Source: Lysinibacillus sp. OF-1 | Lineage (GTDB): Bacteria; Bacillota; Bacilli; Bacillales_A; Planococcaceae | Direction: 5' to 3' | Assembly (NCBI RefSeq): GCF_028356935.1 | Contig: NZ_CP102798.1 | Span: forward strand, 3,534,001-3,598,000 | DNA: 64,000 bases | Shown: piece by piece, positions 9,498 to 18,606 of the stretch | Numbering within the stretch: position 1 is the stretch's first letter | Layout of the letters: each line of letters opens with the position of its first letter | Made by a program: the position numbers and the translations under genes | The notes under the pieces: generated by a model | Databases searched by the model: none | The model's input: the letters and a program-made list of their open reading frames with translations, nothing else | What the model was told of the DNA's origin: nothing

Positions 9498-11013
9498 AAA
9501 TACTATAGTCTTCGTCAGCAGCGACCTCAGCATAACTAGAATATTGATCTTTACCTGCATTTTTAGATTGATATAGTGCCTTATCCGCCCGTTCAAATAA
9601 GCTCATTTCTGTCTCTTCAACATGATGATAAATGGCGCCACCCATGCTGACAGATAATACGGACCATTTTTCACTAGCATATCCCTCATATTTTACGGTT
9701 CTGATTTGAGTCAAAATGGCCTCTGCAATTTGTTGCATCTGTTGTTCTGTCGTATCGTACAAGACAATAGCAAATTCATCTCCACCGAATCTCACGACAA
9801 AGCCATTGTTTTTCACTACATGCTTTAAAATCATGGCTGTTTCAATCAGGATACGATCCCCTTCCACATGCCCAAATTGATCATTTACTTGCTTAAAATT
9901 ATCCAAGTCGATTAACAACAAACCAGGCACATTCATTTTTCGTTTTTTTAATAAATTGTCAAACTTCCGAATATAGGTAGCACGATTATAGACACCCGTT
10001 AACGGATCGAATGTGGCAAGATAGATTGTTTTAGATAAAATTTTATTGATGACTAATAGCATAATAAATGCTGTTAGCAAGGCAATGGATAGTAAAATCC
10101 AAAATTGTTTTGTATTTTTTTGGAGCGCTTCTATTTTAGTAGAATTGACAAATTTCACATAAACAAGCCTTTTTGAAGACTCCCCTCTCACTGTCTCTGC
10201 TTCATAAGGCAAAAAAAGATGCGTTTCTATATAACCATGATGTAATGCTTTTTGAAATTCAACTGGCTCCATTTTTTTCTTCGCTAGCTCAAAATATTGC
10301 TGAAATTGTTTGGATTGATCTCGCACGGTGATCTTCTTCAATCTAGAATCATCAAAAAAAACTCCACCGGCGTTAATGATTTGCACTTCTACTAAATCCT
10401 CGTATTTAGCAATTAAGGATTCTGCGGTTTTCTCAAAATTAAAGGTTTGAAAGACTGGATCATTCAGTAAGTCTATGCCTAACTCAAGCAGATATTTCTT
10501 ATCATGCGTTGCCAAATAGCCGAACTTTCGGTATTCTCCTGTCGTTGTCGAAATATCTATTCCATCTGTATAAAACTCACCACTAGCACGCCGCTCATCC
10601 AATAATGCCGAAAAACGCTGACAGCAGCTCGAAAAATCCAAACCAATATCTTTCTCAAATGTCGTGTAAATCACCTTGTTGGATTGATCTACTATGTAAA
10701 TATCCATACCATGCTTCTGTTTCTTCTGTTGCAAATCCCAAGTTTCAATAGCAGGATTTTTGCGATAATCGTTTTGTAATTTTCTAAGTTCCTGTTCCAT
10801 ATTATCTGACATATTTTTATCAAAATAAAAATGAGCATTATCGATCGTTTGCATATCTGTCAGAATATGATTTTCAATTAATACTTTATTCATGGCCACT
10901 TGCTTCTCGATATCTGCCACTAGTATTTGTCTGTTGACATATGAAATGACAGCAACGAGTATGACTGCAAAAGCTATTAAAGATAGTAATAATTTTATAC
11001 GCAGGTTCTTCAT
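9496..11013 (-). CDS. Membrane diguanylate cyclase (extracytoplasmic sensor + GGDEF)
   Basis: A 505-residue protein with a transmembrane segment at 7-27, an extracytoplasmic region of about 275 residues (Cache-like in size and position), a second transmembrane segment at 304-323, and a GGDEF domain. FDPLTGVYNR (335-344) and RFGGDEFAIV (408-417) are intact, so c-di-GMP synthesis is expected. The inhibitory I-site RxxD normally found five residues before GGDEF is replaced by KNNG, so product feedback may be missing. No EAL domain is present. It is a single gene with a GAGGA ribosome site. The ligand is unknown. Confidence 0.88.
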   Translation of the reverse strand: MKNLRIKLLLSLIAFAVILVAVISYVNRQILVADIEKQVAMNKVLIENHILTDMQTIDNAHFYFDKNMSDNMEQELRKLQNDYRKNPAIETWDLQQKKQKHGMDIYIVDQSNKVIYTTFEKDIGLDFSSCCQRFSALLDERRASGEFYTDGIDISTTTGEYRKFGYLATHDKKYLLELGIDLLNDPVFQTFNFEKTAESLIAKYEDLVEVQIINAGGVFFDDSRLKKITVRDQSKQFQQYFELAKKKMEPVEFQKALHHGYIETHLFLPYEAETVRGESSKRLVYVKFVNSTKIEALQKNTKQFWILLSIALLTAFIMLLVINKILSKTIYLATFDPLTGVYNRATYIRKFDNLLKKRKMNVPGLLLIDLDNFKQVNDQFGHVEGDRILIETAMILKHVVKNNGFVVRFGGDEFAIVLYDTTEQQMQQIAEAILTQIRTVKYEGYASEKWSVLSVSMGGAIYHHVEETEMSLFERADKALYQSKNAGKDQYSSYAEVAADEDYSI

Positions 11014-11133
11014 ATATTTGTCCTCTACCTATTTTCACCATCATATTTTAAAAACTTTAGATAATGATAAGCTACATGAGTACATCACAGTAACTCATTC
11101 ATATTATACCGTTACTGTCATCATACTGTATAT

Positions 11134-11168
11134 AAAAAATCCCCGATGCTATAGTAGCACCGAGGATT
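11134..11168 (-). terminator. Terminator after the pseudouridine synthase gene
   Basis: A stem of about 14 bp with G-U pairs (11138-11151 with 11154-11168) is followed on the minus strand by six T. Confidence 0.8.
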
Positions 11169-11171
11169 GTG

Positions 11172-11885
11172 TTAATGATTGTTTTGTAAGCTGGCTAGCT
11201 CTTCTGCAGTTAGTTCACGATATTCACCTAATGCCAGCTTATCATCTAGGTGAAGATTCCCCATAGACAACCGCTTTAAATACGTTACACGTTTACCCAC
11301 AGCCTCAAACATTCGTTTCACCTGATGAAATTTGCCTTCCTGAATTGTCAGCTCTATTTCTGATTGCTGTGCAGATTGTAGAATCACAAGCTTTCCAGGC
11401 TTTGTAACGTAGCCATCATCTAATTCCACGCCATGCGCAAATTTCTCGACATCTTCTTCCGTCACAACGCCCTCAATCTGTGCAAAATAAACCTTTGGCA
11501 CATGTTTTTTCGGAGACAATAAATTATGGGCCAGCAAACCGTCATTGGTTAATAACAGTAACCCTTCTGTATCTTTGTCCAGCCGTCCAACTGGGAAAGG
11601 TTGAAAATGCTGATGCAATGGCTCTAATAATTCAATCACCGTTTCGTCTCTTAAATCTTCTGTTGCAGAAATAACATCAGGTGGCTTATTCATCATAAAA
11701 TAGACAAACTCTGTATAAACAACGCGCTCTCCAAACACTGATACAATCTGCTGTTCTGGGTCTACATGTAGCGCTGCGTCTTTAACATAAGCACCATCCA
11801 CTGTGACAGCCTTTTGCTTTAATAGCTGCTTCACTTCTTTACGGGAACCATACCCCATATTCGCTAGTAATTTATCTAAACGCAT
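11172..11885 (-). CDS. ytzG: RsuA-family pseudouridine synthase
   Basis: A 237-residue enzyme with an N-terminal S4 RNA-binding domain (MRLDKLLANMGYGSRKEVKQ, 1-20) and the RsuA/RluB-type catalytic domain. GRLDKDTEGLLLLTNDG holds the catalytic Asp (about position 103). It makes pseudouridine in rRNA, most likely in the small subunit by comparison with RsuA. It is 10 bases downstream of the flippase gene on the same strand, an arrangement shared with B. subtilis ytgP-ytzG. The exact RNA site is inferred, not shown. Confidence 0.85.
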   Translation of the reverse strand: MRLDKLLANMGYGSRKEVKQLLKQKAVTVDGAYVKDAALHVDPEQQIVSVFGERVVYTEFVYFMMNKPPDVISATEDLRDETVIELLEPLHQHFQPFPVGRLDKDTEGLLLLTNDGLLAHNLLSPKKHVPKVYFAQIEGVVTEEDVEKFAHGVELDDGYVTKPGKLVILQSAQQSEIELTIQEGKFHQVKRMFEAVGKRVTYLKRLSMGNLHLDDKLALGEYRELTAEELASLQNNH

Positions 11886-11895
11886 AGTACCACTC

Positions 11896-13509
11896 CTATT
11901 TCATTCCCAGTTTGCTCATAATGCGCGTTAATCGTTCACCCAATAACTTTTGTGCCAAACCTAAGCGCAGTGATAAAAAGCCGTAAACAGCCACACCAAC
12001 ACCCGCACAAATAATAGAGAATAGTAATGCTGAGAATTTACTATCTACTGGGCCCATAAGCAATTCCAATAATTTATGCACAACGAGCACGCTAATTGCC
12101 ATTGCCATTGTCAATAAAGCAATCAACATAACACGACGAACAACCATTTCTGATCGATAATTCAATGTTTTTCGTAGCACAAGGATATTGATAAGAATCG
12201 ATACACTATAGCCAATTGCAGTTGCCACAATGGCACCATCTGCCTCCAGCCAACGAATGAATGGAATATTTAACGCTAGCTTAACGAATATCCCTGATAA
12301 TAAGCTGAAGACAATCCACTTTTGAAAATCAATCCCTTGTAACAACGCTGCTGTTACTTGGAATAATGCAAATAAAATCGCAACTGGTGCATAATGCGCT
12401 AATATAGTAGCACCCATTTCACTTTCTGAATAAAGCATGAAGTAGATTTCATTAGCTAAAAGAGAAATACCTACTACAGCTGGCAATGTAATAAAAATTA
12501 AAATTTGATAGGTTTTATCCATCGCATGGCGTAGCGATAAATACTCACCCTGTGTGTAATATTTTGTAATCGTCGGTACTAATGCCATTGAAAAGCCTGT
12601 CGCTAGCATGACCGGAATGATGACAACCTTATGTGTCATAAAGTTTATCATCGATAAATAAGTATCTGTCACTTCTGCTAAACCAATGGAAGTCATCGCC
12701 CCATTAAATGTAAGCATGTCAACTAATTGGAATAACGGGTTGGCTACTCCAACAAACACCATTGGTATGGAATAGGTAATCACTTCTTTATAAATATTGG
12801 ACATCGGTAGCTGTGTAGACGTCACACTTTGGCTACGTAATAAGTTGAATTCAGGCTGATATTTTTTCCAGTAGTAATAAAGAACACCTAATCCACCGAT
12901 TGCCCCAATAAAGGCAGCAAACACAGCAAACGAAATCGCTGTCTCTGGCTTCCCTTTGAACACCACAACGACTAAGAAAGAACCACCAAGTAACACAACA
13001 ATTCGCACAATTTGTTCTACCAATTGAGAAACTGCCGTAGGCTCCATTTTGTCATAGCCTTGGAAGAAGCCGCGCCATAGACTCATAAATGGTACGACGA
13101 TTAAGGCAAAGCTGACCCAGCGAATCACCGAAGCAATTTGTTCAACCGTAAAGACTTGTTCCTCACTTTTAATAACTAGCCCTGCTATCGGCGTTGCAAG
13201 CAGGAAGAGTGCGATAAATGCCCCGAAGCCTGTTACCATCATAATGAGTATGCCCGATTTCATCAGCTTGCGACCTGATTGATAGTCTCCCATTGCATTA
13301 TACTTGGAGACAAATTTAGAGACGGCTATTGGCGCACCTGAAATAGCTATTGCCAACATAATAGAATAGGGAATATATGCATACTGATAAAGCGCAATGT
13401 TCTTTTCGCCAACAATTGCATAAAACGGAAAAATATAAATTAATCCGAGTACCTTCGATAAAAACATCCCCAGTGTTAATATCGCAGTACCTTTCATTAA
13501 ATTGGACAT
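11896..13509 (-). CDS. ytgP: MOP-superfamily flippase, YtgP (MurJ-like)
   Basis: A protein of about 537 residues with 14 predicted membrane segments, of the polysaccharide exporter/MurJ group. It follows B. subtilis YtgP closely: ISGAPIAVSKFVSKYNAMGDY, PFMSLWRGFFQGYDKMEPTA and a C-terminal RLGLAQKLLGERL. YtgP is thought to flip lipid II across the membrane together with or in place of Amj. Several ATG codons cluster at the start (13518, 13512, 13509); the last gives MSNLMKG, which aligns best with the family. No strong Shine-Dalgarno sequence separates them. The gene forms an operon with the pseudouridine synthase. Confidence 0.88.
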   Translation of the reverse strand: MSNLMKGTAILTLGMFLSKVLGLIYIFPFYAIVGEKNIALYQYAYIPYSIMLAIAISGAPIAVSKFVSKYNAMGDYQSGRKLMKSGILIMMVTGFGAFIALFLLATPIAGLVIKSEEQVFTVEQIASVIRWVSFALIVVPFMSLWRGFFQGYDKMEPTAVSQLVEQIVRIVVLLGGSFLVVVVFKGKPETAISFAVFAAFIGAIGGLGVLYYYWKKYQPEFNLLRSQSVTSTQLPMSNIYKEVITYSIPMVFVGVANPLFQLVDMLTFNGAMTSIGLAEVTDTYLSMINFMTHKVVIIPVMLATGFSMALVPTITKYYTQGEYLSLRHAMDKTYQILIFITLPAVVGISLLANEIYFMLYSESEMGATILAHYAPVAILFALFQVTAALLQGIDFQKWIVFSLLSGIFVKLALNIPFIRWLEADGAIVATAIGYSVSILINILVLRKTLNYRSEMVVRRVMLIALLTMAMAISVLVVHKLLELLMGPVDSKFSALLFSIICAGVGVAVYGFLSLRLGLAQKLLGERLTRIMSKLGMK

Positions 13510-13737
13510 CATACCCATCCATTCATTGTAAAATCAATATTAATATCGTAACACTTCAAGGATACTTATAAAACATTTTCGTTTCTGTTACTTCAAAGAA
13601 ACCAACATGCAAGCGCTATCACCTTGTGAATAGCATAAGTAAACCAACTGTAATCTTAACATATTTATAGGAAATGAGACGCATAAATACACCAAAAAGT
13701 TCATTCAAAAATACCTGATGAAAAAAGACCTTAAAAT

Positions 13738-13769
13738 AATCGGTGAGGAATGGAACATCCCCACCGATT
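13738..13769 (-). terminator. Probable terminator after asnB
   Basis: AATCGGTG (13738-13745) pairs with CACCGATT (13762-13769). The minus-strand tail is only moderately T-rich (ATTTTAAGG), so termination is likely but not certain. Confidence 0.6.
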
Positions 13770-13780
13770 AACCGTATTTC

Positions 13781-15631
13781 TTATACCATGTCCACAAAGA
13801 ACTTTTTATACCACACTAGGAATACATAAACCGTCCAAATATATCGACCGCGATTTGCTTTCCCTTCATAGTGCTCATCTAGATAGCCCACTAATTGTTT
13901 TGTATCAAAGAATTCATTCGCAAAGTCCGTTGTAAACATTTCTTTGACCATGCTGTAATACTTTTCTTCACGTAACCAGTGACGAATTGGCACTGGGAAA
14001 CCAAGTTTTGGCCGTTTCGCCCATTCCTCTGGTAATTCTTGATGTGCCGCTTGACGTAAAACATATTTTGTATCAATGTCATTGACACGATATCTAGATG
14101 GAATATTTTTCGCTAATTCCATAACTTCTTTATCTAAAAATGGTACACGTAATTCAATTGAATGAGCCATACTCATTTTATCTGCTTTTAATAAAATGTC
14201 ACCAGGCATCCAAAGGTTTAGATCCAGGTATTGCATTTTTGTCACATCGTCATCACCAGGCACTTCATCATAAATACGTTTTGTAATCGATTTTACAGAT
14301 GGCGCATTTTTATAAGCTGGTTTTAAAACATTAATGGCATCTACTTCATCCCACACGACTGCTTCTCCAATAAAACGCTCTTCTACCGTTTGAGCACCTT
14401 TAATAAGGAAGTTCGTATATTGATTTTTCGGTAGGGCTTCTGCCATTCCTCGTAATGTTTTACGAAGACCTAATGGTAGTTTTTCGTATTTTTGCATTTT
14501 CCCTGAGTTTTGATACCAAGCATAGCCACCAAAAATTTCATCTGCGCCTTCACCTGATAGCACAACTGTTACATCTTTTGATGCAAGCTCTGAAAGGAAG
14601 TAAAGTGGCACTGAAGATGGATTGGACTGTGGCTCATCCATATGCCATTGAATTTTAGGAAGAGCTTCAAAGCACTCATCCGCTGTAATATATCTACGTT
14701 CATTTTGAATATTCAACGTATCTGATAAATCTTTTGCAAGATTTGTCTCATTGAACATATCTTCATAGTCAGCAAATCCTACTGAGAAGGATTTATCTGG
14801 GCGTAATAAAGAAGTAATATAACTAGAGTCAATACCACCAGATAAGAATGAACCAACTTTTACATCACTAATTTTATGAGCTTCTACAGACTCTTTAACC
14901 GTTGACTGAATTTCTTCGATATATTTTTCAATCGGTGCGTCTTTTGCATGGAATTTTTTATCCCAATATTGCACAATTTGCTTTTGTCCATTTTGAATCA
15001 GCATATAGTGTGCAGGTGGTAATTTAAAGACACCTTTAAAGAAGGTTTCATCCATTGAAGAATATTGGAATGTTAAGTATGGGCGTATCGCCTGTTTATT
15101 TAATTCTTTAATAAATGAAGGATGTGGTAAAAACGATTTTATTTCAGAACCGAAAATAAATGTACCATCTGTTGTATACTCAGAATAGTACAATGGTTTA
15201 ATACCAAAACCATCACGTGCAATAAATTGTAAATCATTCTTTTTATCCCAAATACAGAAGGCAAACATCCCACGTAGTTTTTTCACAAAATCTACGCCAT
15301 ATTCTACATAGCCATAAATAATGACTTCACTATCTGACTGTGTTTTAAACGTATGACCTTTTTCAATAAGATCTGCACGTAACTCTTGGAAGTTGAAAAT
15401 TTCCCCATTAAATACAAGCACAATATTGCCGTCTTCACTATATAATGGTTGATTTGCTACTTCTGATAAGTCAATAATACTTAATCGACGGAAACCTAAC
15501 GTTACTTTATCGTCACTATGAATACCGCCGCTATCTGGTCCGCGGTGAATAATTGTATTCATCATATTTTCTATTGTTTGATGATGATCAATCACATTTG
15601 TTCCATTAATATAACCAATAAATCCGCACAT
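13781..15631 (-). CDS. asnB: Asparagine synthase (glutamine-hydrolysing)
   Basis: A 616-residue enzyme that converts Asp, Gln and ATP to Asn. The start is set at MCGFIG, because Cys2 must become the N-terminal nucleophile of the glutaminase domain; GAGGTG lies upstream. A longer reading to 15694 would bury this Cys. RGPDSGG (about 30-36) and FNGEIFN belong to the glutaminase domain, and the PPi loop SGGIDSS (264-270) to the synthetase domain. The length is closer to the AsnO/AsnH group than to the 632-residue B. subtilis AsnB, so a sporulation-linked role is possible. Confidence 0.9.
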   Translation of the reverse strand: MCGFIGYINGTNVIDHHQTIENMMNTIIHRGPDSGGIHSDDKVTLGFRRLSIIDLSEVANQPLYSEDGNIVLVFNGEIFNFQELRADLIEKGHTFKTQSDSEVIIYGYVEYGVDFVKKLRGMFAFCIWDKKNDLQFIARDGFGIKPLYYSEYTTDGTFIFGSEIKSFLPHPSFIKELNKQAIRPYLTFQYSSMDETFFKGVFKLPPAHYMLIQNGQKQIVQYWDKKFHAKDAPIEKYIEEIQSTVKESVEAHKISDVKVGSFLSGGIDSSYITSLLRPDKSFSVGFADYEDMFNETNLAKDLSDTLNIQNERRYITADECFEALPKIQWHMDEPQSNPSSVPLYFLSELASKDVTVVLSGEGADEIFGGYAWYQNSGKMQKYEKLPLGLRKTLRGMAEALPKNQYTNFLIKGAQTVEERFIGEAVVWDEVDAINVLKPAYKNAPSVKSITKRIYDEVPGDDDVTKMQYLDLNLWMPGDILLKADKMSMAHSIELRVPFLDKEVMELAKNIPSRYRVNDIDTKYVLRQAAHQELPEEWAKRPKLGFPVPIRHWLREEKYYSMVKEMFTTDFANEFFDTKQLVGYLDEHYEGKANRGRYIWTVYVFLVWYKKFFVDMV

Positions 15632-15918
15632 TCTATTTTTCACCTCATAATTTAGTGCATAACCTTTACCATAATAGCATGAAAAGACGTTCATTTCATG
15701 CTGACAATGCTAATAAAGGAAAACTTTCATCGAAACAATTGTATAACAAAGATTCATGTGTTTCATTCTACTATAAACACTCTTCATCACGAAAGATGAG
15801 ATAAGGAATTATAAAACACTTTTCTATTATTTTCAATGTCCAAGAAAACCCCTCTCTATATAGACTTCATGTATAATAGGAAAGATTCCTAATTTGAACA
15901 GAAAGTGAGTTTCTAACT

Positions 15919-17169
15919 ATGTATGATGTAATCGTGATCGGTGGTGGCCCATCTGGTTTAATGGCGGCGATTGCTGCCGGAGAGCGTAAAAAGAAAGTGT
16001 TATTGTTAGAAAAAGGCGCAAAACTTGGCAAGAAATTAGCCATCTCTGGCGGTGGACGTTGTAATGTTACTAATCGTTTACCTGTCGAAGAAATAGTTAA
16101 GCATATACCTGGCAATGGTCGTTTTCTTTATAGTCCATTTACAGTTTATAATAACGAAGATATTATCGCATTTTTTGAAGGGCTTGGTGTCGCCCTAAAA
16201 GAAGAGGATCACGGCAGAATGTTCCCTGTATCCAATCGGGCACAAGATGTAGTTGATACACTAATTCGTCAGCTTCAACGACTACATATTGAAGTTCGTT
16301 TACACACAGCCGTCAGTAAGCTTCTGATGGACGAAAATAAAATTTTGGGTGTACGTCTTGCGGATGGCTCCGAAGTCCGTAGTCAAGCAGTCATTGTAGC
16401 TGTTGGTGGCAAGGCGGTCCCACAAACCGGTTCAACAGGTGATGGCTATCCTTGGGCAGAGCGTGCTGGTCATACAATCACGACGCTCTTCCCAACAGAG
16501 GTGCCTGTTCTATCAAAAGAGGACTTTATCCAAGCGCGTGAGCTTCAAGGGCTAGCATTGCGTGATGTCGCTGTCTCTGTGCTCAACAAAAAAGGCAAGA
16601 CACTTGTCACACATCAAATGGATATGCTCTTTACCCATTTTGGCTTGAGTGGTCCCGCTGTTTTACGCTGTAGTCAGTTCGTTGTGAAAGAATTAATGAA
16701 AACAGGCTATGAACCAGTGACAATACGTATTCAGACACTGCCTCATTATAATGAAGAAACATGTCTGCAATATTTAAATAAACTAATCAAGGAAGATCCA
16801 AAAAAGGCTGTGAAAAATGTCTGGAAAGGCATTGCACCAGAACGGTGGCTCTTATTCTTATGTGAGCGAGCAAATATCGATGTCCAATCAACAGGTGCTG
16901 AGTTATCCCAAGAGAAAATTCGTCAATTAGCACATTTACTAGTCAATTTCACATTAAAAGTGAGCGGCACACAGTCACTTGACAAAGCGTTTGTTACGGG
17001 CGGTGGTGTCTCTGTAAAAGAAATCGAGCCAAAAACAATGGCATCAAAGAAAAAAGAAGGTTTATTCTTCTGTGGAGAAATTCTTGATATTCATGGCTAT
17101 ACAGGAGGCTATAATATTACCTCTGCGCTCGTAACGGGACGTATTGCAGGAATGCATGCTGCATTATAA
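15919..17169 (+). CDS. ytfP: HI0933-like FAD-dependent oxidoreductase YtfP
   Basis: A 416-residue flavoprotein of the HI0933/YhiN family. The dinucleotide-binding motif GGGPSG is at 8-13, the family signature [12 protein letters not shown] follows near 41-52, and [14 protein letters not shown] closes the FAD site at the C-terminus. The biochemical role of this family remains unclear. It starts with ATG after GAAAGTGAG and is divergent from asnB. In B. subtilis ytfP lies in the same broad region. Confidence 0.88.
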   Translation: MYDVIVIGGGPSGLMAAIAAGERKKKVLLLEKGAKLGKKLAISGGGRCNVTNRLPVEEIVKHIPGNGRFLYSPFTVYNNEDIIAFFEGLGVALKEEDHGRMFPVSNRAQDVVDTLIRQLQRLHIEVRLHTAVSKLLMDENKILGVRLADGSEVRSQAVIVAVGGKAVPQTGSTGDGYPWAERAGHTITTLFPTEVPVLSKEDFIQARELQGLALRDVAVSVLNKKGKTLVTHQMDMLFTHFGLSGPAVLRCSQFVVKELMKTGYEPVTIRIQTLPHYNEETCLQYLNKLIKEDPKKAVKNVWKGIAPERWLLFLCERANIDVQSTGAELSQEKIRQLAHLLVNFTLKVSGTQSLDKAFVTGGGVSVKEIEPKTMASKKKEGLFFCGEILDIHGYTGGYNITSALVTGRIAGMHAAL

Positions 17170-17198
17170 TAGAAGAGAAAGACCTTTTGGCAAGGCAA

Positions 17199-17241
17199 GG
17201 GGTTGATTTCCGTTCAAGGGGCGTCCGATAAGCCGCCTCCA
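17199..17241 (-). repeat. Fragment of interspersed Bacillaceae-type repeat, inverted
   Basis: The run GGTTGATTTCCGTTC followed by GGGGCGTCCG and GCCGCCTCC resembles the reverse complement of the 3' end of an imperfect-palindrome repeat that I recall from many Bacillus and relatives. It is truncated relative to that element. The second, fuller piece lies about 200 bases downstream in the opposite orientation. Confidence 0.5.
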
Positions 17242-17423
17242 CCATGTTTCTTTATCTTTCATATAGCTGTTGCAATCGAATAGCCCTTTATTTGTATAAT
17301 GAGAGAAAGAACAGGCTCTTATTTTCAATGTGGAGAAGTGTTTAGTTACAACACGCTTTCATAAATGCTTAGTGAACACCTTCACTTTATTTAAAAACCT
17401 TTGCTAAAAAGTTAAATATTTGT

Positions 17424-17555
17424 GGGTTGAGGTGGCAGGCTACTTGACTCCCATGGGATAGCGAGACAGTTGAAACCCTACACCGAGCGGTAGCGGAGGA
17501 AGCAGCTCGGTGCTCGCCTACAGGAAAGCAAATAGCCAGCAACGGAAATCCATTT
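17424..17555 (+). repeat. Interspersed imperfect-palindrome repeat copy
   Basis: This stretch has the layout of a repeat widely scattered between Bacillaceae genes: GGCTACTTGACTCC near the left end, a GATAGCGAGACAGTTGAAACCC block, an inner hairpin CACCGAGC/GCTCGGTG (17481-17488 with 17505-17512), and GGAAAGCAAATAGCC then AACGGAAATC at the right end. The ends pair with each other (GGCTACTTG with CAAATAGCC). It contains no convincing gene. Attribution to the known family is from memory and needs a genome self-comparison. Confidence 0.6.
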
Positions 17556-17603
17556 TCATCTTTCACAAAAATGCTATTGATTGCTTTGTTTTTCAACACT
17601 ATG

Positions 17604-17640
17604 AAAAAGCGTGTCCAAGAAAAACGGACACGCTCTTTTT
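17604..17640. terminator. Bidirectional terminator
   Basis: GCGTGTCC (17609-17616) pairs with GGACACGC (17626-17633), with A and T runs on the two sides. It ends the minus-strand AIM24 gene and can block transcription arriving from the left. Confidence 0.88.
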
Positions 17641-18331
17641 AGCTTTCACTAGACATATAAACTTCTTCAAACGGCTGGATAATGACAAAGCCTTCACCTG
17701 AAAATGCCATCTGAATGGATTCGCCACTGCCACGACCGATAAATGTACGGAAGCTGATATCTGTTTTAAACTCAGGTGTTAAATTTCCTGACCATGCAAC
17801 AGTAGCATGTGGATCAGTATAAACTGTTTCACCTGGTTTCACTAATAATGTCAATGGTTCAAAATGTGTTGTAATGGCCACTTTCCCTGTTCCTTGTAGT
17901 GTCACATTGAATAGACCGCCTGACATGATGCCAGCCATTTTACGCATTAAGCGTATATCCCACTCAATACTAGGCTCAAAGGCAAGTAAATCATTTCCGT
18001 TTACACAAATACTGTCATTTTTCAAATCAAAGACCGTTACTTTCTTTCCTTGGTCTGCTAAATAAAGTCTTCCCTTTCCGCTTGCTTTCATCAATTGCGT
18101 GCCTTCACCTGTTAAAGCCTTCTTAAACATCTTACCAAGACCATGCTCCAGCACACGCTCACGTTCAAATTTAATATCACCCGTATAGGAAATCATTGCA
18201 CCCATTTTTGACCATACTTCACCGTTTAGATTCACTTCTAATACTCGTTCAGTTTCCAATTCAAAATAATCATTTTCATTGTCATCTTGCTGTGTTTTAT
18301 GAACAAATTCATCTAAAGAAAATTTTCCCAA
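17639..18331 (-). CDS. AIM24 family protein
   Basis: A 230-residue soluble protein of the AIM24 (formerly DUF124) family, a beta-rich fold whose bacterial function is not established. Typical stretches are LNGEVWSKMGAMISYTGDIKFE, GTQLMKASGKGRLYLAD, and the Gly-rich MAGIMSGGLFNVTLQGTGKVAITTH. There is no signal peptide. The start is TTG, with GGAGGG seven bases upstream; a nearby ATG is in another frame. It is monocistronic, flanked by terminators. Confidence 0.82.
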   Translation of the reverse strand: MGKFSLDEFVHKTQQDDNENDYFELETERVLEVNLNGEVWSKMGAMISYTGDIKFERERVLEHGLGKMFKKALTGEGTQLMKASGKGRLYLADQGKKVTVFDLKNDSICVNGNDLLAFEPSIEWDIRLMRKMAGIMSGGLFNVTLQGTGKVAITTHFEPLTLLVKPGETVYTDPHATVAWSGNLTPEFKTDISFRTFIGRGSGESIQMAFSGEGFVIIQPFEEVYMSSES

Positions 18332-18532
18332 GATTCATCCCTCCTAATTACCTTATATACGTTTACATTTGAGAAAAGATTCAAATTTTAGCGGATTGTC
18401 CCTGATTGTGCATTTCGTTACAGAATCTCTCTTTTAATAACAAAATCACTTCATTTCCAGTCATGTTATTGACATCAAATATATACTGTTATACATTAAA
18501 CTAAGAAACGATAATTGTTATATAACAACCGC

Positions 18533-18583
18533 TACAAAAAATAACTATATAAGTGCCATGTGCGAAATGACACTTATATAGTT
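18533..18583 (-). terminator. Terminator after the OFA-family transporter gene
   Basis: A 13-bp perfect stem (AACTATATAAGTG 18543-18555 with 18571-18583) is followed on the minus strand by a T run. Confidence 0.8.
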
Positions 18584-18606
18584 CCTGTCTCAATTGAAAG
18601 TTCACT

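Noticed and set aside
13316-13571. Short frames on both strands at the ytgP start
   Set aside because: They overlap the flippase N-terminus, which is well supported by homology.
17387-17599. A 70-residue minus-strand frame near the AIM24 gene
   Set aside because: It lies within the interspersed repeat; coding sense is not supported.
18469-18497. A consensus TTGACA on the plus strand in the AIM24-OFA gap
   Set aside because: The matching -10 is only four of six and no plus-strand gene or terminator with a T run follows, so a small RNA is not supported.
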